A stretch of 64,000 bases of DNA from contig NZ_JTDB02000009.1 in NCBI RefSeq assembly GCF_000785435.2, positions 62,001 to 126,000 on the forward strand, given 5' to 3'. The DNA comes from Paraburkholderia sacchari. Its GTDB lineage: Bacteria > Pseudomonadota > Gammaproteobacteria > Burkholderiales > Burkholderiaceae. The number at the start of each line of letters is the position of its first letter. The first letter of the stretch is position 1. Under the pieces are notes generated by a model. The model was not told the origin of the DNA. It searched no databases and worked only from the letters and a program-made list of their open reading frames with translations. This document shows positions 7,886 to 16,187 of the stretch, piece after piece. Position numbers and translations under genes: made by a program.

Positions 7886-9360
7886 GCGTTGCGCTTGAAG
7901 AGCTTCGCGTCCTGCTTGTCGAGGACAATCCGACCGACGCGTTCCTGATCCGCGAGGCGCTCGCGGACGTCCCGGAATTCGCGCCGGTGCTGGTGCACGC
8001 GGAGCAATTGTCGGCGGCGCTGGCGCACCTGCGGGCGACGCCCTTCGACGTGGTGCTGCTCGACCTGGGGCTGCCGGATTCGCAGGGTCTTGATACCTTC
8101 CACGCGCTCCATCTTCAAAAGCCGGAGACACCCGTGCTCGTGCTGACCGGGCTCGACGACATGTCGGCCGGCCTGCTGGCGATTCAAGACGGAGCGCAGG
8201 ACTACCTCCTCAAGCGGGAAATCCAGCCCATGCTGTTGAGCCGCGCGATCCGCTACGCGATCGAGCGGCAGCGCGTGTCGACCGTGCTGGCGGCCAGCGA
8301 GGAGCGGTTTCAGCTGGCGGTCAGCGGCGCGGCTGCCGGGCTCTGGGACTGGGACCCGCGCAGCAACGCGGTGTATTTCTCGCCGCACTTCTGCGAAATC
8401 CTCGGCTATGCCGAGGACGAACTGCCCAGCGACATCCGGGTGCACCGCTATGCGATTCATCCCGACGACATCGAGCGCGTGACCTCCGCGCTCGAGGCGC
8501 ATCTCGCGCACCAGGGCGCCTATAGCGTGGAGTATCGGGTGCGCACGAAATCGGGCGAGCTGCGCTGGATTCTGTCGCGGGGGCAGGCGCTGTGGAATAG
8601 CGCGGGCGAGCCTTACCGGATGGTGGGCTGGATCGTGGACATCACCGATCGGCGGCGTGCGGAGGAGGCGCTGCGGGAGTCGCGCGAGGAGCTCAAGCGG
8701 CTTTCCGCGAACATCCAGCGTGTCAGGGAAGAGGAGAAGGCGCGCATCGCGCGCGAAATGCACGACGACCTTGGGCAGCAACTCACCGCGCTCAAGCTCG
8801 AAACGGGGCTGCTCGAAAACCGGCTCAGAAGGGCCGGGGCCGGCACGGACCAGGGCGAGATCGGCAGGCTCAACACGATGATCGACCAGATCGTCGCCTC
8901 GGTGCGGCGCATCGCTTCGGACCTGCGTCCGCGCATGCTCGATGACCTTGGCCTGATTCCCGCAGTCGGCTGGCTGATCGAGGAGTTCTCGACCCGGTAC
9001 GGGATCGAGGTGGTCGCCAACATCGACGCAGACGCGATCGCGTTCAATCGCGAGAGCGCCACGGCGGTGTTCCGCATGATCCAGGAAGCCCTGACGAATA
9101 TCGCGCGCCACGCGAACGCGACCGAAGTCCGCGTCGAGATCGTGCGCGGCGCAACCGATTGCAGCGTGAACATTGCGGATAACGGCCACGGCGCCGCCAA
9201 CGAAGTTCGACCGGGCCTCAAATCGTTCGGATTGCTGGGCATGCGCGAGCGGGCCGAGCGCCTGGGCGGGAAGCTCGCCATCGAGACCGCGCCGGGCCGC
9301 GGTTTCGCGGTGAAAATCGCGATGCCGCTTGCCATCGTCGAGGCGGCGGAGCCGGATTGA
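7882..9360 (+). CDS. Receiver-PAS-HisKA_3 hybrid sensor kinase
   Basis: The 492-residue protein begins with a receiver domain (residues 7-125; acidic LVEDNP, phospho-acceptor in LLDLGLP, Lys in LLKRE). A PAS fold with PAC tail follows (about 130-260; GLWDWDPRSN to GWIVDITDRR). Then comes a NarX/UhpB-type HisKA_3 dimerisation domain with His294 in REMHDDLGQQ, and an HATPase domain with QEALTNIARHA, DNGHGA and GLLGMRERAERLGG. There is no membrane span, so it is cytoplasmic and probably receives phosphate from the upstream kinase. Kinases of this class normally act on LuxR-type regulators, none of which lies in the window, so the output is elsewhere. Confidence 0.93.
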   Translation: MSVALEELRVLLVEDNPTDAFLIREALADVPEFAPVLVHAEQLSAALAHLRATPFDVVLLDLGLPDSQGLDTFHALHLQKPETPVLVLTGLDDMSAGLLAIQDGAQDYLLKREIQPMLLSRAIRYAIERQRVSTVLAASEERFQLAVSGAAAGLWDWDPRSNAVYFSPHFCEILGYAEDELPSDIRVHRYAIHPDDIERVTSALEAHLAHQGAYSVEYRVRTKSGELRWILSRGQALWNSAGEPYRMVGWIVDITDRRRAEEALRESREELKRLSANIQRVREEEKARIAREMHDDLGQQLTALKLETGLLENRLRRAGAGTDQGEIGRLNTMIDQIVASVRRIASDLRPRMLDDLGLIPAVGWLIEEFSTRYGIEVVANIDADAIAFNRESATAVFRMIQEALTNIARHANATEVRVEIVRGATDCSVNIADNGHGAANEVRPGLKSFGLLGMRERAERLGGKLAIETAPGRGFAVKIAMPLAIVEAAEPD

Positions 9361-9367
9361 GGCACAG

Positions 9368-9388
9368 GGCGCGCCGGGAAGGCGCGCC
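9368..9388. terminator. Possible bidirectional hairpin between convergent genes
   Basis: Two copies of GGCGCGCC (9368-9375 and 9381-9388) separated by five bases can pair with each other in the 33-bp gap between the convergent hybrid kinase and acetate kinase genes. There is no T-tract on either side, so a terminator role is only suggested by position. Confidence 0.35.
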
Positions 9389-9393
9389 GCGCT

Positions 9394-10614
9394 TCACGTT
9401 CCCGTTCCCGCAACCTGCTGCTGCCGGGCATGCAGCAGCCGGATCGCGTCGCGCGCGGCAATCCACGCCTCGTTGGTCGGCTCGACCACCACCGTCACCG
9501 CGCTCGACGCGTGCGAGATCACGTGCGCGTTCGCGGCATTGGCCGCCGGGTCCAGCTCGATGCCGAGCCAGCCGAGCGCCGCGCAGATCCGTTCGCGCAA
9601 AGCCGCGCAATGCTCGCCGATGCCGGCGGTGAAGACCAGCATGTCGAGACCGCCCAGCAGCGCGGCGAGCGCGCCCGTCTCGCGCACGATCCGGTGCGCG
9701 TACAGCGCGAGCGCGTCGTGCGCGCGGGCGTCGCCGCTAGCCTCGCGCGCCAGCAGCTCGCGCGGATCGGACGAAATGCCGGACACGCCCTTGAGCCCCG
9801 ACTCGTTGTAGAGGATCTGGCCGAGCGCTTCGTGGCTGAGGTGCTCGACGTCGAGCAGATGCAGCACGGCGCCGGGATCGAGCGTGCCGCAGCGCGTGCC
9901 CATCATCAGACCGTCGAGCGCGGAAAACCCCATCGTCGTCGCGACGCTGCGCAGCGCGCGCATGGCGCACAAGCTCGCGCCGCCGCCCAGGTGCGCCGCG
10001 ATCACGCGGCCCTGGGCGCGCGCGCCGAAGGCCTCGTCGAGCGCGACGCTCAGGTATTCGTAGGACAAGCCATGAAAGCCGTAGCGGCGCACGCCCTTGT
10101 CGAACCACGCATGCGGCAGCGGCAGCAGTTGCTCGTTGCGCGGCAGCGTGCGGTGGAACGCCGTGTCGAATACCGCAATCTGCGGGACGCCCGCGAAGGC
10201 GATGCGCAACAGCTCGATGGCATCGAGGCCATGCGGCTGATGCAAAGGCGCGAGCGGCGTGAGCCGGCGCAGCGCGCCGAGCACGCCGGCGTCCACGATC
10301 GCCGGCGCCGCGTACTGCGCGCCGCCGTGCACCACGCGATGCGCGACGGCGCCCAGCGTGAGATGCGGGAGCCGCTCGCGCATCCATTCGACGATCTCGC
10401 GGAGGACCCGGCGAAACGGGTCCTCGCCGGGCGCCTTGTGCAGCGGGCGCGCGGGGGCCGCGTCAAGGCGGATCGCCATGCCATCGGCGGTGTCGATCGC
10501 TTCGCCTTCGTGCAGCGGCTGGCGCTGCGGGTCGCCGTGCGCAGGCCAGGCGAACACGGCGAACTTGACGCTCGACGAACCAGCGTTGATGACAAGCAGT
10601 GCAAGCGTGCGCAT
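9394..10614 (-). CDS. ackA: Acetate kinase
   Basis: The 406-residue protein has the acetokinase family signatures: N-terminal phosphate-binding VINAGSSSVKF, RYGFHGLSYEY, AHLGGGASLCAM, MGTRCGTLDPG and the C-terminal VFTAGIGEH. It converts acetyl phosphate and ADP to acetate and ATP, giving substrate-level phosphorylation when respiration is limited. The start at 10614 (MRTLALLV) is chosen because the family begins there; the frame extends 27 residues upstream without similarity. An FNR-type box at 10726-10739 lies upstream, with TAGACT at the expected -10 position on this strand. No phosphotransacetylase gene is present in the window. Confidence 0.95.
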   Translation of the reverse strand: MRTLALLVINAGSSSVKFAVFAWPAHGDPQRQPLHEGEAIDTADGMAIRLDAAPARPLHKAPGEDPFRRVLREIVEWMRERLPHLTLGAVAHRVVHGGAQYAAPAIVDAGVLGALRRLTPLAPLHQPHGLDAIELLRIAFAGVPQIAVFDTAFHRTLPRNEQLLPLPHAWFDKGVRRYGFHGLSYEYLSVALDEAFGARAQGRVIAAHLGGGASLCAMRALRSVATTMGFSALDGLMMGTRCGTLDPGAVLHLLDVEHLSHEALGQILYNESGLKGVSGISSDPRELLAREASGDARAHDALALYAHRIVRETGALAALLGGLDMLVFTAGIGEHCAALRERICAALGWLGIELDPAANAANAHVISHASSAVTVVVEPTNEAWIAARDAIRLLHARQQQVAGTGT

Positions 10615-10725
10615 GGGTCTCCCCGGTGCGGGTTCAGGCGCCTGCCGGCGGCGGTCAATCGCGTGGCACGGTGTCTGCTGCGGCAGTGGGTGCAACGCAG
10701 TCTATGTCGGGGGGCGCCTGCACGC

Positions 10726-10739
10726 TTGACTCAGATCAA
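10726..10739. promoter_or_regulatory. FNR/Anr-type box (ackA / phaC)
   Basis: TTGACTCAGATCAA matches TTGAY-N4-RTCAA. It lies between the divergent ackA (start 10614) and phaC (start 10825). On the minus strand TAGACT at 10704-10699 stands at class II spacing, so ackA is the more likely direct target; no clear -10 is seen towards phaC. Confidence 0.7.
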
Positions 10740-10824
10740 CGGGGCCCGCGCGCGGTGAACCCACAGTGGAGCGGTTGTGGCCGCGCGGCCGCTCAACCGG
10801 CTGGATCGAAACAGGGGAAGAACG

Positions 10825-12660
10825 ATGAAAGCTGCCGTGCACGACGCCGAATCGCGAATCGACGAGCGCCCGAGCGCCGCCCATGGCGCGCCGGCCAGCG
10901 CCCCCGACCGCGCCCCCGACCGCGCCCGCCCGCAGACGGCCCGCGGCGACGAATGGAGCCGGGCGGCCCACGCGGGCATGGCCGCCATCACGTTCGGCCT
11001 CTCGCCGATCTCACTGACGCTCGCCGCCATCGACTGGGGTGCGCATCTGGCGATTGCGCCCGGCAAATGCTTCGACCTCGCCACCAAGGTGTGGCTCGCG
11101 GCGAGCCTCTTTCCCGCCGCGGTGCCCGCTGCCGGCGCGGACGCGGACGCGGGTGAGGTCGAAAGCGGCGTCGCGGTGCACGCGGGCGAGGCCGACCCGC
11201 GCTTCGTGGCCGCCGCGTGGTCGAACTGGCCGTTTCATCTGTACCGCGACGCCTTTCTCGGGGTTCAGCGCTGGTGGCGCGAGGCGACGCGCGGCGTACC
11301 CGGCGTCGAGCGGCACCATGCGCAACTGGTGGGCTTCGCGGCGCGCCAGTGGCTCGACGCGTGCTCGCCCGGCAACTTCATCGCCACCAATCCGGTCGTG
11401 CTCGATACGACGATCCGCAGCGGCGGCGCGAATCTCGCGGCCGGCCTGTGCAACTGGCTCGAAGACGCCGTGGCCATGGCCGGCCGCCTCGCCGGCGTGC
11501 ATCCGCGCGCCGCGCAAAGCTTTGTGCCGGGCCGCGACGTCGCGCTTACGCAAGGCCGGGTCGTGTGGCGCAACGAGATCTGCGAGCTGCTTCAGTACGA
11601 CCCGGCCACACCCGCCGTGGCCCGCGAGCCGGTCCTGATCGTGCCGTCGTGGATCATGAAGTACTACATCCTCGACTTGCAGCCGCACGACTCGCTGATC
11701 CGCTTTCTGGTGGAATCGGGCTTTACGGTGTTCGCGATCTCGTGGCGCAATCCGGGCGCCGAAGCGCGCGATCTCGGCCTCGACGATTACCTGCGCGACG
11801 GCTTTTTCGCCGCGCTCGAAGCGGTGCGCTCGCGATGCGGCGAAGCCGTGCACGCGATGGGCTATTGCCTCGGCGGAACGCTGCTCGCGATCGGCGCGGC
11901 GGCGCTCGCGCGCGACGGCCGCCGCGACGCGCTGCGCTCGATCACGCTGCTGGCCGCCTTGACCGATTTCAGCGAACCGGGCGAGCTCGGGCTCTTCATC
12001 GATGCGAGCGAGCTTTCGGCGCTCGAGGCGCTGATGTGGCGCCAGGGATACCTGGACGGCGCGCAGATGGCGGCGGCGTTCCAGCTGCTCAATGCCCGCG
12101 ACCTGATCTGGTCGCGCATGATGAGCGAGTATCTGCTCGGGCGGCGCACGAAGCCCAACGACCTCATGTCGTGGAATGCGGATACGACCCGCATGCCGTA
12201 TCGCATGCATACCGAGTACCTCACGCATCTCTTTCTCCACAACGACCTCGCGGCGGGGCGCTATTGCGTCGGCGGCCAGCCGGTCGCGCTCTCGGATATC
12301 AAGGCGCCGATGTTCGTCGTTGGCACGGAGCGCGATCACGTCTCGCCGTGGCGCTCGGTCTACAAGCTGCATCTGCTCACCCACAACGCGCTCACCTTCG
12401 TGCTCACCGCGGGCGGCCACAATGCGGGCATCGTTTCGGAGCCGGGCCACGCGCAGCGCTACTACCGGTGCGCCACGCGCGAGGCTGGCGCGGCGTACCG
12501 CAGCGGGCACGAATTCGTGAAGGGCACGCCCGCGGTCGAGGGGTCCTGGTGGACCTGCTGGCGCGACTGGCTGCGCGATCGCTCGACGGGCGAGGCGCCG
12601 GCGCGCACGCCGCCCGCGGGACTGGGCCCGGCGCCGGGCGCATACGTGTTGCAGGCTTGA
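10825..12660 (+). CDS. phaC: Class I poly(3-hydroxyalkanoate) synthase
   Basis: The 611-residue protein polymerises (R)-3-hydroxyacyl-CoA into PHA/PHB at the granule surface. The lipase-like box GYCLGGT contains the nucleophile Cys348, VGTERDHVSPW carries the catalytic Asp, and GGHNAGIV the catalytic His. The ~80-residue N-terminal extension is rich in Ala, Pro and Arg with a low-complexity APDRAPDRARP segment. The ATG at 10825 follows AGGGGAAG. It lies convergent to a PHA depolymerase and divergent from ackA across an FNR box. This is not the classic phaCAB locus (no phaA or phaB here), so it is probably a second, low-oxygen-associated synthase. Confidence 0.95.
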   Translation: MKAAVHDAESRIDERPSAAHGAPASAPDRAPDRARPQTARGDEWSRAAHAGMAAITFGLSPISLTLAAIDWGAHLAIAPGKCFDLATKVWLAASLFPAAVPAAGADADAGEVESGVAVHAGEADPRFVAAAWSNWPFHLYRDAFLGVQRWWREATRGVPGVERHHAQLVGFAARQWLDACSPGNFIATNPVVLDTTIRSGGANLAAGLCNWLEDAVAMAGRLAGVHPRAAQSFVPGRDVALTQGRVVWRNEICELLQYDPATPAVAREPVLIVPSWIMKYYILDLQPHDSLIRFLVESGFTVFAISWRNPGAEARDLGLDDYLRDGFFAALEAVRSRCGEAVHAMGYCLGGTLLAIGAAALARDGRRDALRSITLLAALTDFSEPGELGLFIDASELSALEALMWRQGYLDGAQMAAAFQLLNARDLIWSRMMSEYLLGRRTKPNDLMSWNADTTRMPYRMHTEYLTHLFLHNDLAAGRYCVGGQPVALSDIKAPMFVVGTERDHVSPWRSVYKLHLLTHNALTFVLTAGGHNAGIVSEPGHAQRYYRCATREAGAAYRSGHEFVKGTPAVEGSWWTCWRDWLRDRSTGEAPARTPPAGLGPAPGAYVLQA

Positions 12661-12725
12661 ATCCGGGGCAAATCGGGCACGAGCCCGGCACGAATCACGC
12701 GCGAACCCGGCACGAACCGGACGAT

Positions 12726-13991
12726 TCAGGCCCGCACGGCTCGGGGCCCGCGCGGCTTCGCTCGCTGGCGCGCGCGGGCGGCAGCCTCGGCCTTCGCGAA
12801 AAATGCCTGCAGCGCCGGATGCACGTCGGCGCGCCAGCGCTCGCCCGTGAACAGCCCGTAGTGATCGCACCCGTCCACGTCGAGGCGCTGCCGCAGCGCA
12901 ACGCTGCTGCACATCTCGAGCGCCGCATGCGTCTGCCCGGCCCCGGTGACGGCATCGCGCGTGCCCTCCACGCTCAGGAGCGCGACCTCGCGCAATGCTG
13001 CCGGCTCGACGAGCGTGCCGCCCGCGACGCGCCACGTGCCGGCCGCGAGCATCGCGCGCTGAAACACGATATCGACGGTGTCGAGGAAATACTCGGCGGG
13101 CATGTCGATCAGCGCGGTGTATTCGATCAACTCGCGGCGCGCGCCGGCCAGCGCGCGGGCGTCGCCGCGCGAGCCGGCATGGGCGTAGCGGTCGATCAGC
13201 GACATGTACCGCTGCGGATAGAGAATCGCGATCTCGGCCTGCTGCAACCAGGTCGGGAACACCCGCCGGCCATGCCCCGCGAACCCCGGCGGCACGACGT
13301 CGATCAGATGGCGTTCGCACCAGTCGAGCGAATGCGACACGGCGGCGAGACCGAGCGTGCCCGGATTGCGGCGCGCGTCGAGCGGGCCGCCTATCAGCGT
13401 GATGCTGGCGGGCGGCGCCAGTGCGCGCTGCGCCCGCAGCGCAAGTGCGCCGAGCGCGGGAAACGTGGACTGGCAGACGGCGACGACGTGCAACGGCCGG
13501 CCGTCGCATGCGAGCTGATCGATGAAGCTGTCGAGCATCGCCACGTATTCGTTCAGGCCGAAGCGTCCCGCCGCGAGCGGCACGTCGCGCGCGTTGGCCC
13601 AGTCGGTGATATAGACGTCGCCGTCGGCAAGCAGCGCCTCGACGGTCTCCCGCATCATGACGGCCGCATGGCCGGCCAGCGGCGCGCACAACAGCACGGC
13701 GCGCGCGGCGTCGGGGCGCGCGAAGCGGCGCAGGTCGCAAAACGGCGTGCGCGCGACCACGCTTTCCTCGACCGCGCAGCTGCGGCCCGCGAGCGCGATG
13801 GCGTCGATCGCGAACGGCGGCGGGCCGTCGGCGAGGCCGAGCAGGGGCTCGTACAGATCGGCATAGCAGGATGAAGCGGCGTGCGCGAGCGGGGGCGCGG
13901 GCCACGCCTCACAGGCGCTGCGCATGGATTGCGACGCCGCGCGCCATGCGCGCAGCCATTGGCGCTGCTGTTCGACCAGGGCATACCACAT
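12726..13991 (-). CDS. phaZ: Intracellular PHA/PHB depolymerase
   Basis: The 421-residue protein matches the Ralstonia-type intracellular depolymerase PhaZ along its whole length: the start MWYALVEQQR, TPFCDLRRF, CAPLAGHAAVMMRETVEALL, VYITDWANARDVP, the nucleophile Cys173 in VAVCQSTFP, GGPLDARRNPG, GHGRRVFP, AEYYLDT-like AEYFLDT, VEGTRDAVTGAGQT and GCDHYGLFTG. It breaks down stored PHB to hydroxybutyrate or CoA esters. I start at 13991 (MWYAL) by family similarity; a start four codons earlier is possible. It converges on phaC with a 65-bp gap rich in CGGCACGAA-like repeats. Together they allow synthesis and use of PHB as electron and carbon store. Confidence 0.93.
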   Translation of the reverse strand: MWYALVEQQRQWLRAWRAASQSMRSACEAWPAPPLAHAASSCYADLYEPLLGLADGPPPFAIDAIALAGRSCAVEESVVARTPFCDLRRFARPDAARAVLLCAPLAGHAAVMMRETVEALLADGDVYITDWANARDVPLAAGRFGLNEYVAMLDSFIDQLACDGRPLHVVAVCQSTFPALGALALRAQRALAPPASITLIGGPLDARRNPGTLGLAAVSHSLDWCERHLIDVVPPGFAGHGRRVFPTWLQQAEIAILYPQRYMSLIDRYAHAGSRGDARALAGARRELIEYTALIDMPAEYFLDTVDIVFQRAMLAAGTWRVAGGTLVEPAALREVALLSVEGTRDAVTGAGQTHAALEMCSSVALRQRLDVDGCDHYGLFTGERWRADVHPALQAFFAKAEAAARARQRAKPRGPRAVRA

Positions 13992-14102
13992 GGTTGACCT
14001 CACTGGCTTGCGGCCTCTTGTCGGCCTGAGCGGCCTTGGCCCGCCACCTGCGAGTGAGCGCGAGGCGCTCGCGCTATGGCGGCCATGTTGTCTTCCGGCG
14101 TT

Positions 14103-14216
14103 TCACGCATCGTAGCCGCAATGAGCGCCCGCAGCTTCGGGATTGCTGCCCTGAACGTCGGGCAGGTCGGCTATCTCGCTGAACACTTCGGCGATATCGG
14201 CATGGTGGATGGGCAT
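14103..14216 (-). pseudogene. Remnant of a PolX-type DNA polymerase N-terminus
   Basis: A 37-codon frame begins MPIHHADIAEVFSEIADL and continues to GSNP. This is the characteristic beginning of bacterial family-X DNA polymerase/3'-5' exonuclease (PolX), whose helix-hairpin-helix region continues with NPFRVRAYRNAA. Here the similarity stops after NP and the frame ends after another dozen residues (EAAGAHCGYDA); a full PolX has over 550 residues. The rest of the gene is missing, so this looks like a deletion scar. It could instead be a small gene of its own, but the match to the PolX start is specific. Confidence 0.5.
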
Positions 14217-14239
14217 GATTTCGGCAGGTTTGCGGGGGG

Positions 14240-15871
14240 TTATCGGCTGGCCGGGTGACTGCGCTGGCGCGCAAGCGCGTCGAGCAGCGGCGTCCAGAAG
14301 GCTTCGGTTTCGTAAGCTGCGGGTGCGCCCCCGGTGTCGAAGCGGATCGCCAGGGCGCGCTCCGTGGCGCTCAGGGGCTCGGCCCGCGCGAGTTGATCGG
14401 CGAGCACAGCGGGGCCCGCGTCTGACGCATCGCGCCCGAGCGCCGCCCTCGACTCGACGCGCGCGAACAGCGTCGCGCGATCCGCGGTGAAATCGAGCAG
14501 GGCGACGCGCACGCCCAGACGGCGCGCGAGCGCGATGAAGGCGCTGCGGTTGTTTTCGCGCAGGAATGTCGCATCGACGATCGCCGTGTAACCGCTTTCG
14601 AGCACGGTTTGGGCATGCGCGAGCAGGCCGCCGTAGATCGCGTCGACCTGGCCGGCCGTATAGGCGCAAGCGGGTAGCCGCGCGGCGTCCGGGACGCCGG
14701 CGAGACGCTTGCGCTCGGCATCGCTCGACAGGCGGATCGCACCAAGCCGCCGCGCGAGCGCGCGGCTCGCGAGCGACTTGCCCGAGCCCGAGACGCCGTG
14801 GCACAGCAGCAGCGCGGGACGCGCCTCGCTCATGCGCGCCGCGACGCCCGCCGCCACGCGCCGATAGCGCGCGGATTCGGCGGCATCGCCGCGCAGGCGC
14901 GCCACCAGCGCGCGCACGAGGGCGCGCGAGGCTGTATAGAACGGCAGCACGCGCAGCGCCGCGTAATCGCCGGTTGCGGCCAGCCATGTGCCGAGCAGCC
15001 GGTGCGCGCAGTCCTCGCGCCCGTGGGCGGTGAAATCCATGAGCGCGAACGCGAGATCGCTCGCGATGTCGATCCAGCGCAGCGCGTCGTCGAACTCGAT
15101 GCAGTCGAACATCAGCAGGCGGTTGCGCCAGCGGATCAGGTTGTCCAGATGCAGATCGCCGTGGCAGGCACGCACGAAACCGTTTGCCTGGCGTTCGTCG
15201 AATTGCGGCGCGAGGCGCGCCAGCTCTGCCTCGCACCACGCGCGCAACGCGGCCTCGGCCGGCGCGGCGGGGTCGAGCGTGGCGGCGAGCGGCCGCCATT
15301 GCGCCGTCACGCTGGCCGCGCTGCCGTAGCGTGCGCGCGGCGCGCGGCGGGGCGCGTGCAGGTGATAGTGCGCGAGGCGCGCCGCCAGGGCATCGGCATC
15401 AGCGAGACCGTCGTCGCGGCGCGCGCAGCGCGCCGAGAGCACCGCGCCCGCGTCGAAGCGGCGCATGCGCACCGCGTATTCCACGACGCGTGTCAGCGGG
15501 GCCGGGCGGCGCCCCGCAGGCACGTTCGAGGCGGCGCCGAAGATGCAGCGCCGGCCCCGCGCGACGAGCGGCGATACACCCAGATAGAGCGGCCCGGCCA
15601 GCGCCCGGTTGAGCGTGCACTCGGCCTGCGCGCAGCGGCGGCGCCGCGCGAGCCGTGTGAGATCGGCGAAGTCGAACTTCACGGGCTTGAAAAGCTTGTA
15701 GGCGTAGCGTCCGGCGAGAAAGACGACCGACAGGTGCGTCTCGATGCGCCGGATGCGGCCAGCGGGATGCGGGTAGGTGCTTGCGCGGCGCAAGGCGCGA
15801 TCGACGCGGCGGGCGTCGCGGCGCGCCTTGCCACCGCTTAGCGCGAAGGGAATGTGGTGTGCGCGGGACAT
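14240..15871 (-). CDS. Fused aminoglycoside-phosphotransferase-like kinase and P-loop ATPase
   Basis: The 543-residue protein has two parts. Residues about 35-330 have an APH/choline-kinase fold: ETHLSVVFLAGRYAYKLFKPVKF holds the ATP-binding lysine, CHGDLHLDNLIRW the catalytic loop and FDCIEFDDALRWID the metal-binding aspartate. Residues about 350-520 are a P-loop kinase-like ATPase: Walker A GVSGSGKS, LSSDAERKRLAG and a zeta-toxin/AAA_33-like core (VDATFLRENNR). This two-domain combination is a recognised uncharacterised family in proteobacteria; it is not known to confer drug resistance. The start at 15871 is chosen by similarity to the family start. An FNR box lies at 16095-16108. Confidence 0.88.
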   Translation of the reverse strand: MSRAHHIPFALSGGKARRDARRVDRALRRASTYPHPAGRIRRIETHLSVVFLAGRYAYKLFKPVKFDFADLTRLARRRRCAQAECTLNRALAGPLYLGVSPLVARGRRCIFGAASNVPAGRRPAPLTRVVEYAVRMRRFDAGAVLSARCARRDDGLADADALAARLAHYHLHAPRRAPRARYGSAASVTAQWRPLAATLDPAAPAEAALRAWCEAELARLAPQFDERQANGFVRACHGDLHLDNLIRWRNRLLMFDCIEFDDALRWIDIASDLAFALMDFTAHGREDCAHRLLGTWLAATGDYAALRVLPFYTASRALVRALVARLRGDAAESARYRRVAAGVAARMSEARPALLLCHGVSGSGKSLASRALARRLGAIRLSSDAERKRLAGVPDAARLPACAYTAGQVDAIYGGLLAHAQTVLESGYTAIVDATFLRENNRSAFIALARRLGVRVALLDFTADRATLFARVESRAALGRDASDAGPAVLADQLARAEPLSATERALAIRFDTGGAPAAYETEAFWTPLLDALARQRSHPASR

Positions 15872-15996
15872 GGCAGGAGCACAGGAATCGGAGCATGCGC
15901 GCGTGCGGCGCACGCGCGCTCGAGCGTGATGGTGCGCACGCGGCGTGCGCGGCGCGGGCCGAACAGCAGGCGGTGCAGGAGAGGCGGCAGGGTCAT
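15838..15996 (-). CDS. Possible small basic protein, 52 aa
   Basis: A 52-codon frame begins at ATG 15996 with GGAG eight bases upstream on the minus strand and overlaps the start of the APH/ATPase gene by 34 bases. The product (MTLPPLLHRLLFGPRRARRV...) is basic with a short hydrophobic start. It lies about 100 bases downstream of the FNR box at 16095-16108, so it may be the first, coupled gene of that unit. No family is recognised and it may be non-coding leader. The remaining gap (15997-16187) otherwise holds only regulatory sequence. Confidence 0.3.
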   Translation of the reverse strand: MTLPPLLHRLLFGPRRARRVRTITLERACAARAHAPIPVLLPCPAHTTFPSR

Positions 15997-16094
15997 GATC
16001 GTAGCTCCAGGTTGAGGGGGCGCACATGTGCGGATGCACATCGGCGGGCGTCGCGCCGGCCAAGTCCATTCGACCCGACCCGCGCCGCCTGCGA

Positions 16095-16108
16095 TTGATC
16101 GAAATCAA
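16095..16108. promoter_or_regulatory. FNR/Anr-type box (perfect)
   Basis: TTGATCGAAATCAA is a perfect TTGAT-N4-ATCAA palindrome. On the plus strand GATGAT at 16130-16135 lies 21 bases after the box, the class II FNR distance, driving the hydrolase operon at 16188. On the minus strand TCGAAT sits at the mirrored position towards the APH/ATPase gene. Confidence 0.78.
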
Positions 16109-16187
16109 TCGGCGCTGCGAAGCCGCCACGATGATGGGATCAAACGCCACGCGAACCATGCACGGCCGCCACGCCCTGGAGGGACAG

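Noticed and set aside
10825..10956. Repeat-rich start of phaC as CRISPR-like or mobile repeat
   Set aside because: The GACCGCGCCC units encode a short Ala/Pro/Asp/Arg low-complexity segment in frame; nothing like a CRISPR array or terminal repeat.
11011..13905. 964-codon minus-strand open frame spanning phaC and phaZ
   Set aside because: It covers phaC antisense and phaZ in another frame; composition is Arg/Ala-rich noise typical of high-G+C shadows.
14240..15871. Aminoglycoside-resistance phosphotransferase
   Set aside because: The APH-like fold is fused to a P-loop ATPase, a family of unknown role without known link to drug resistance.
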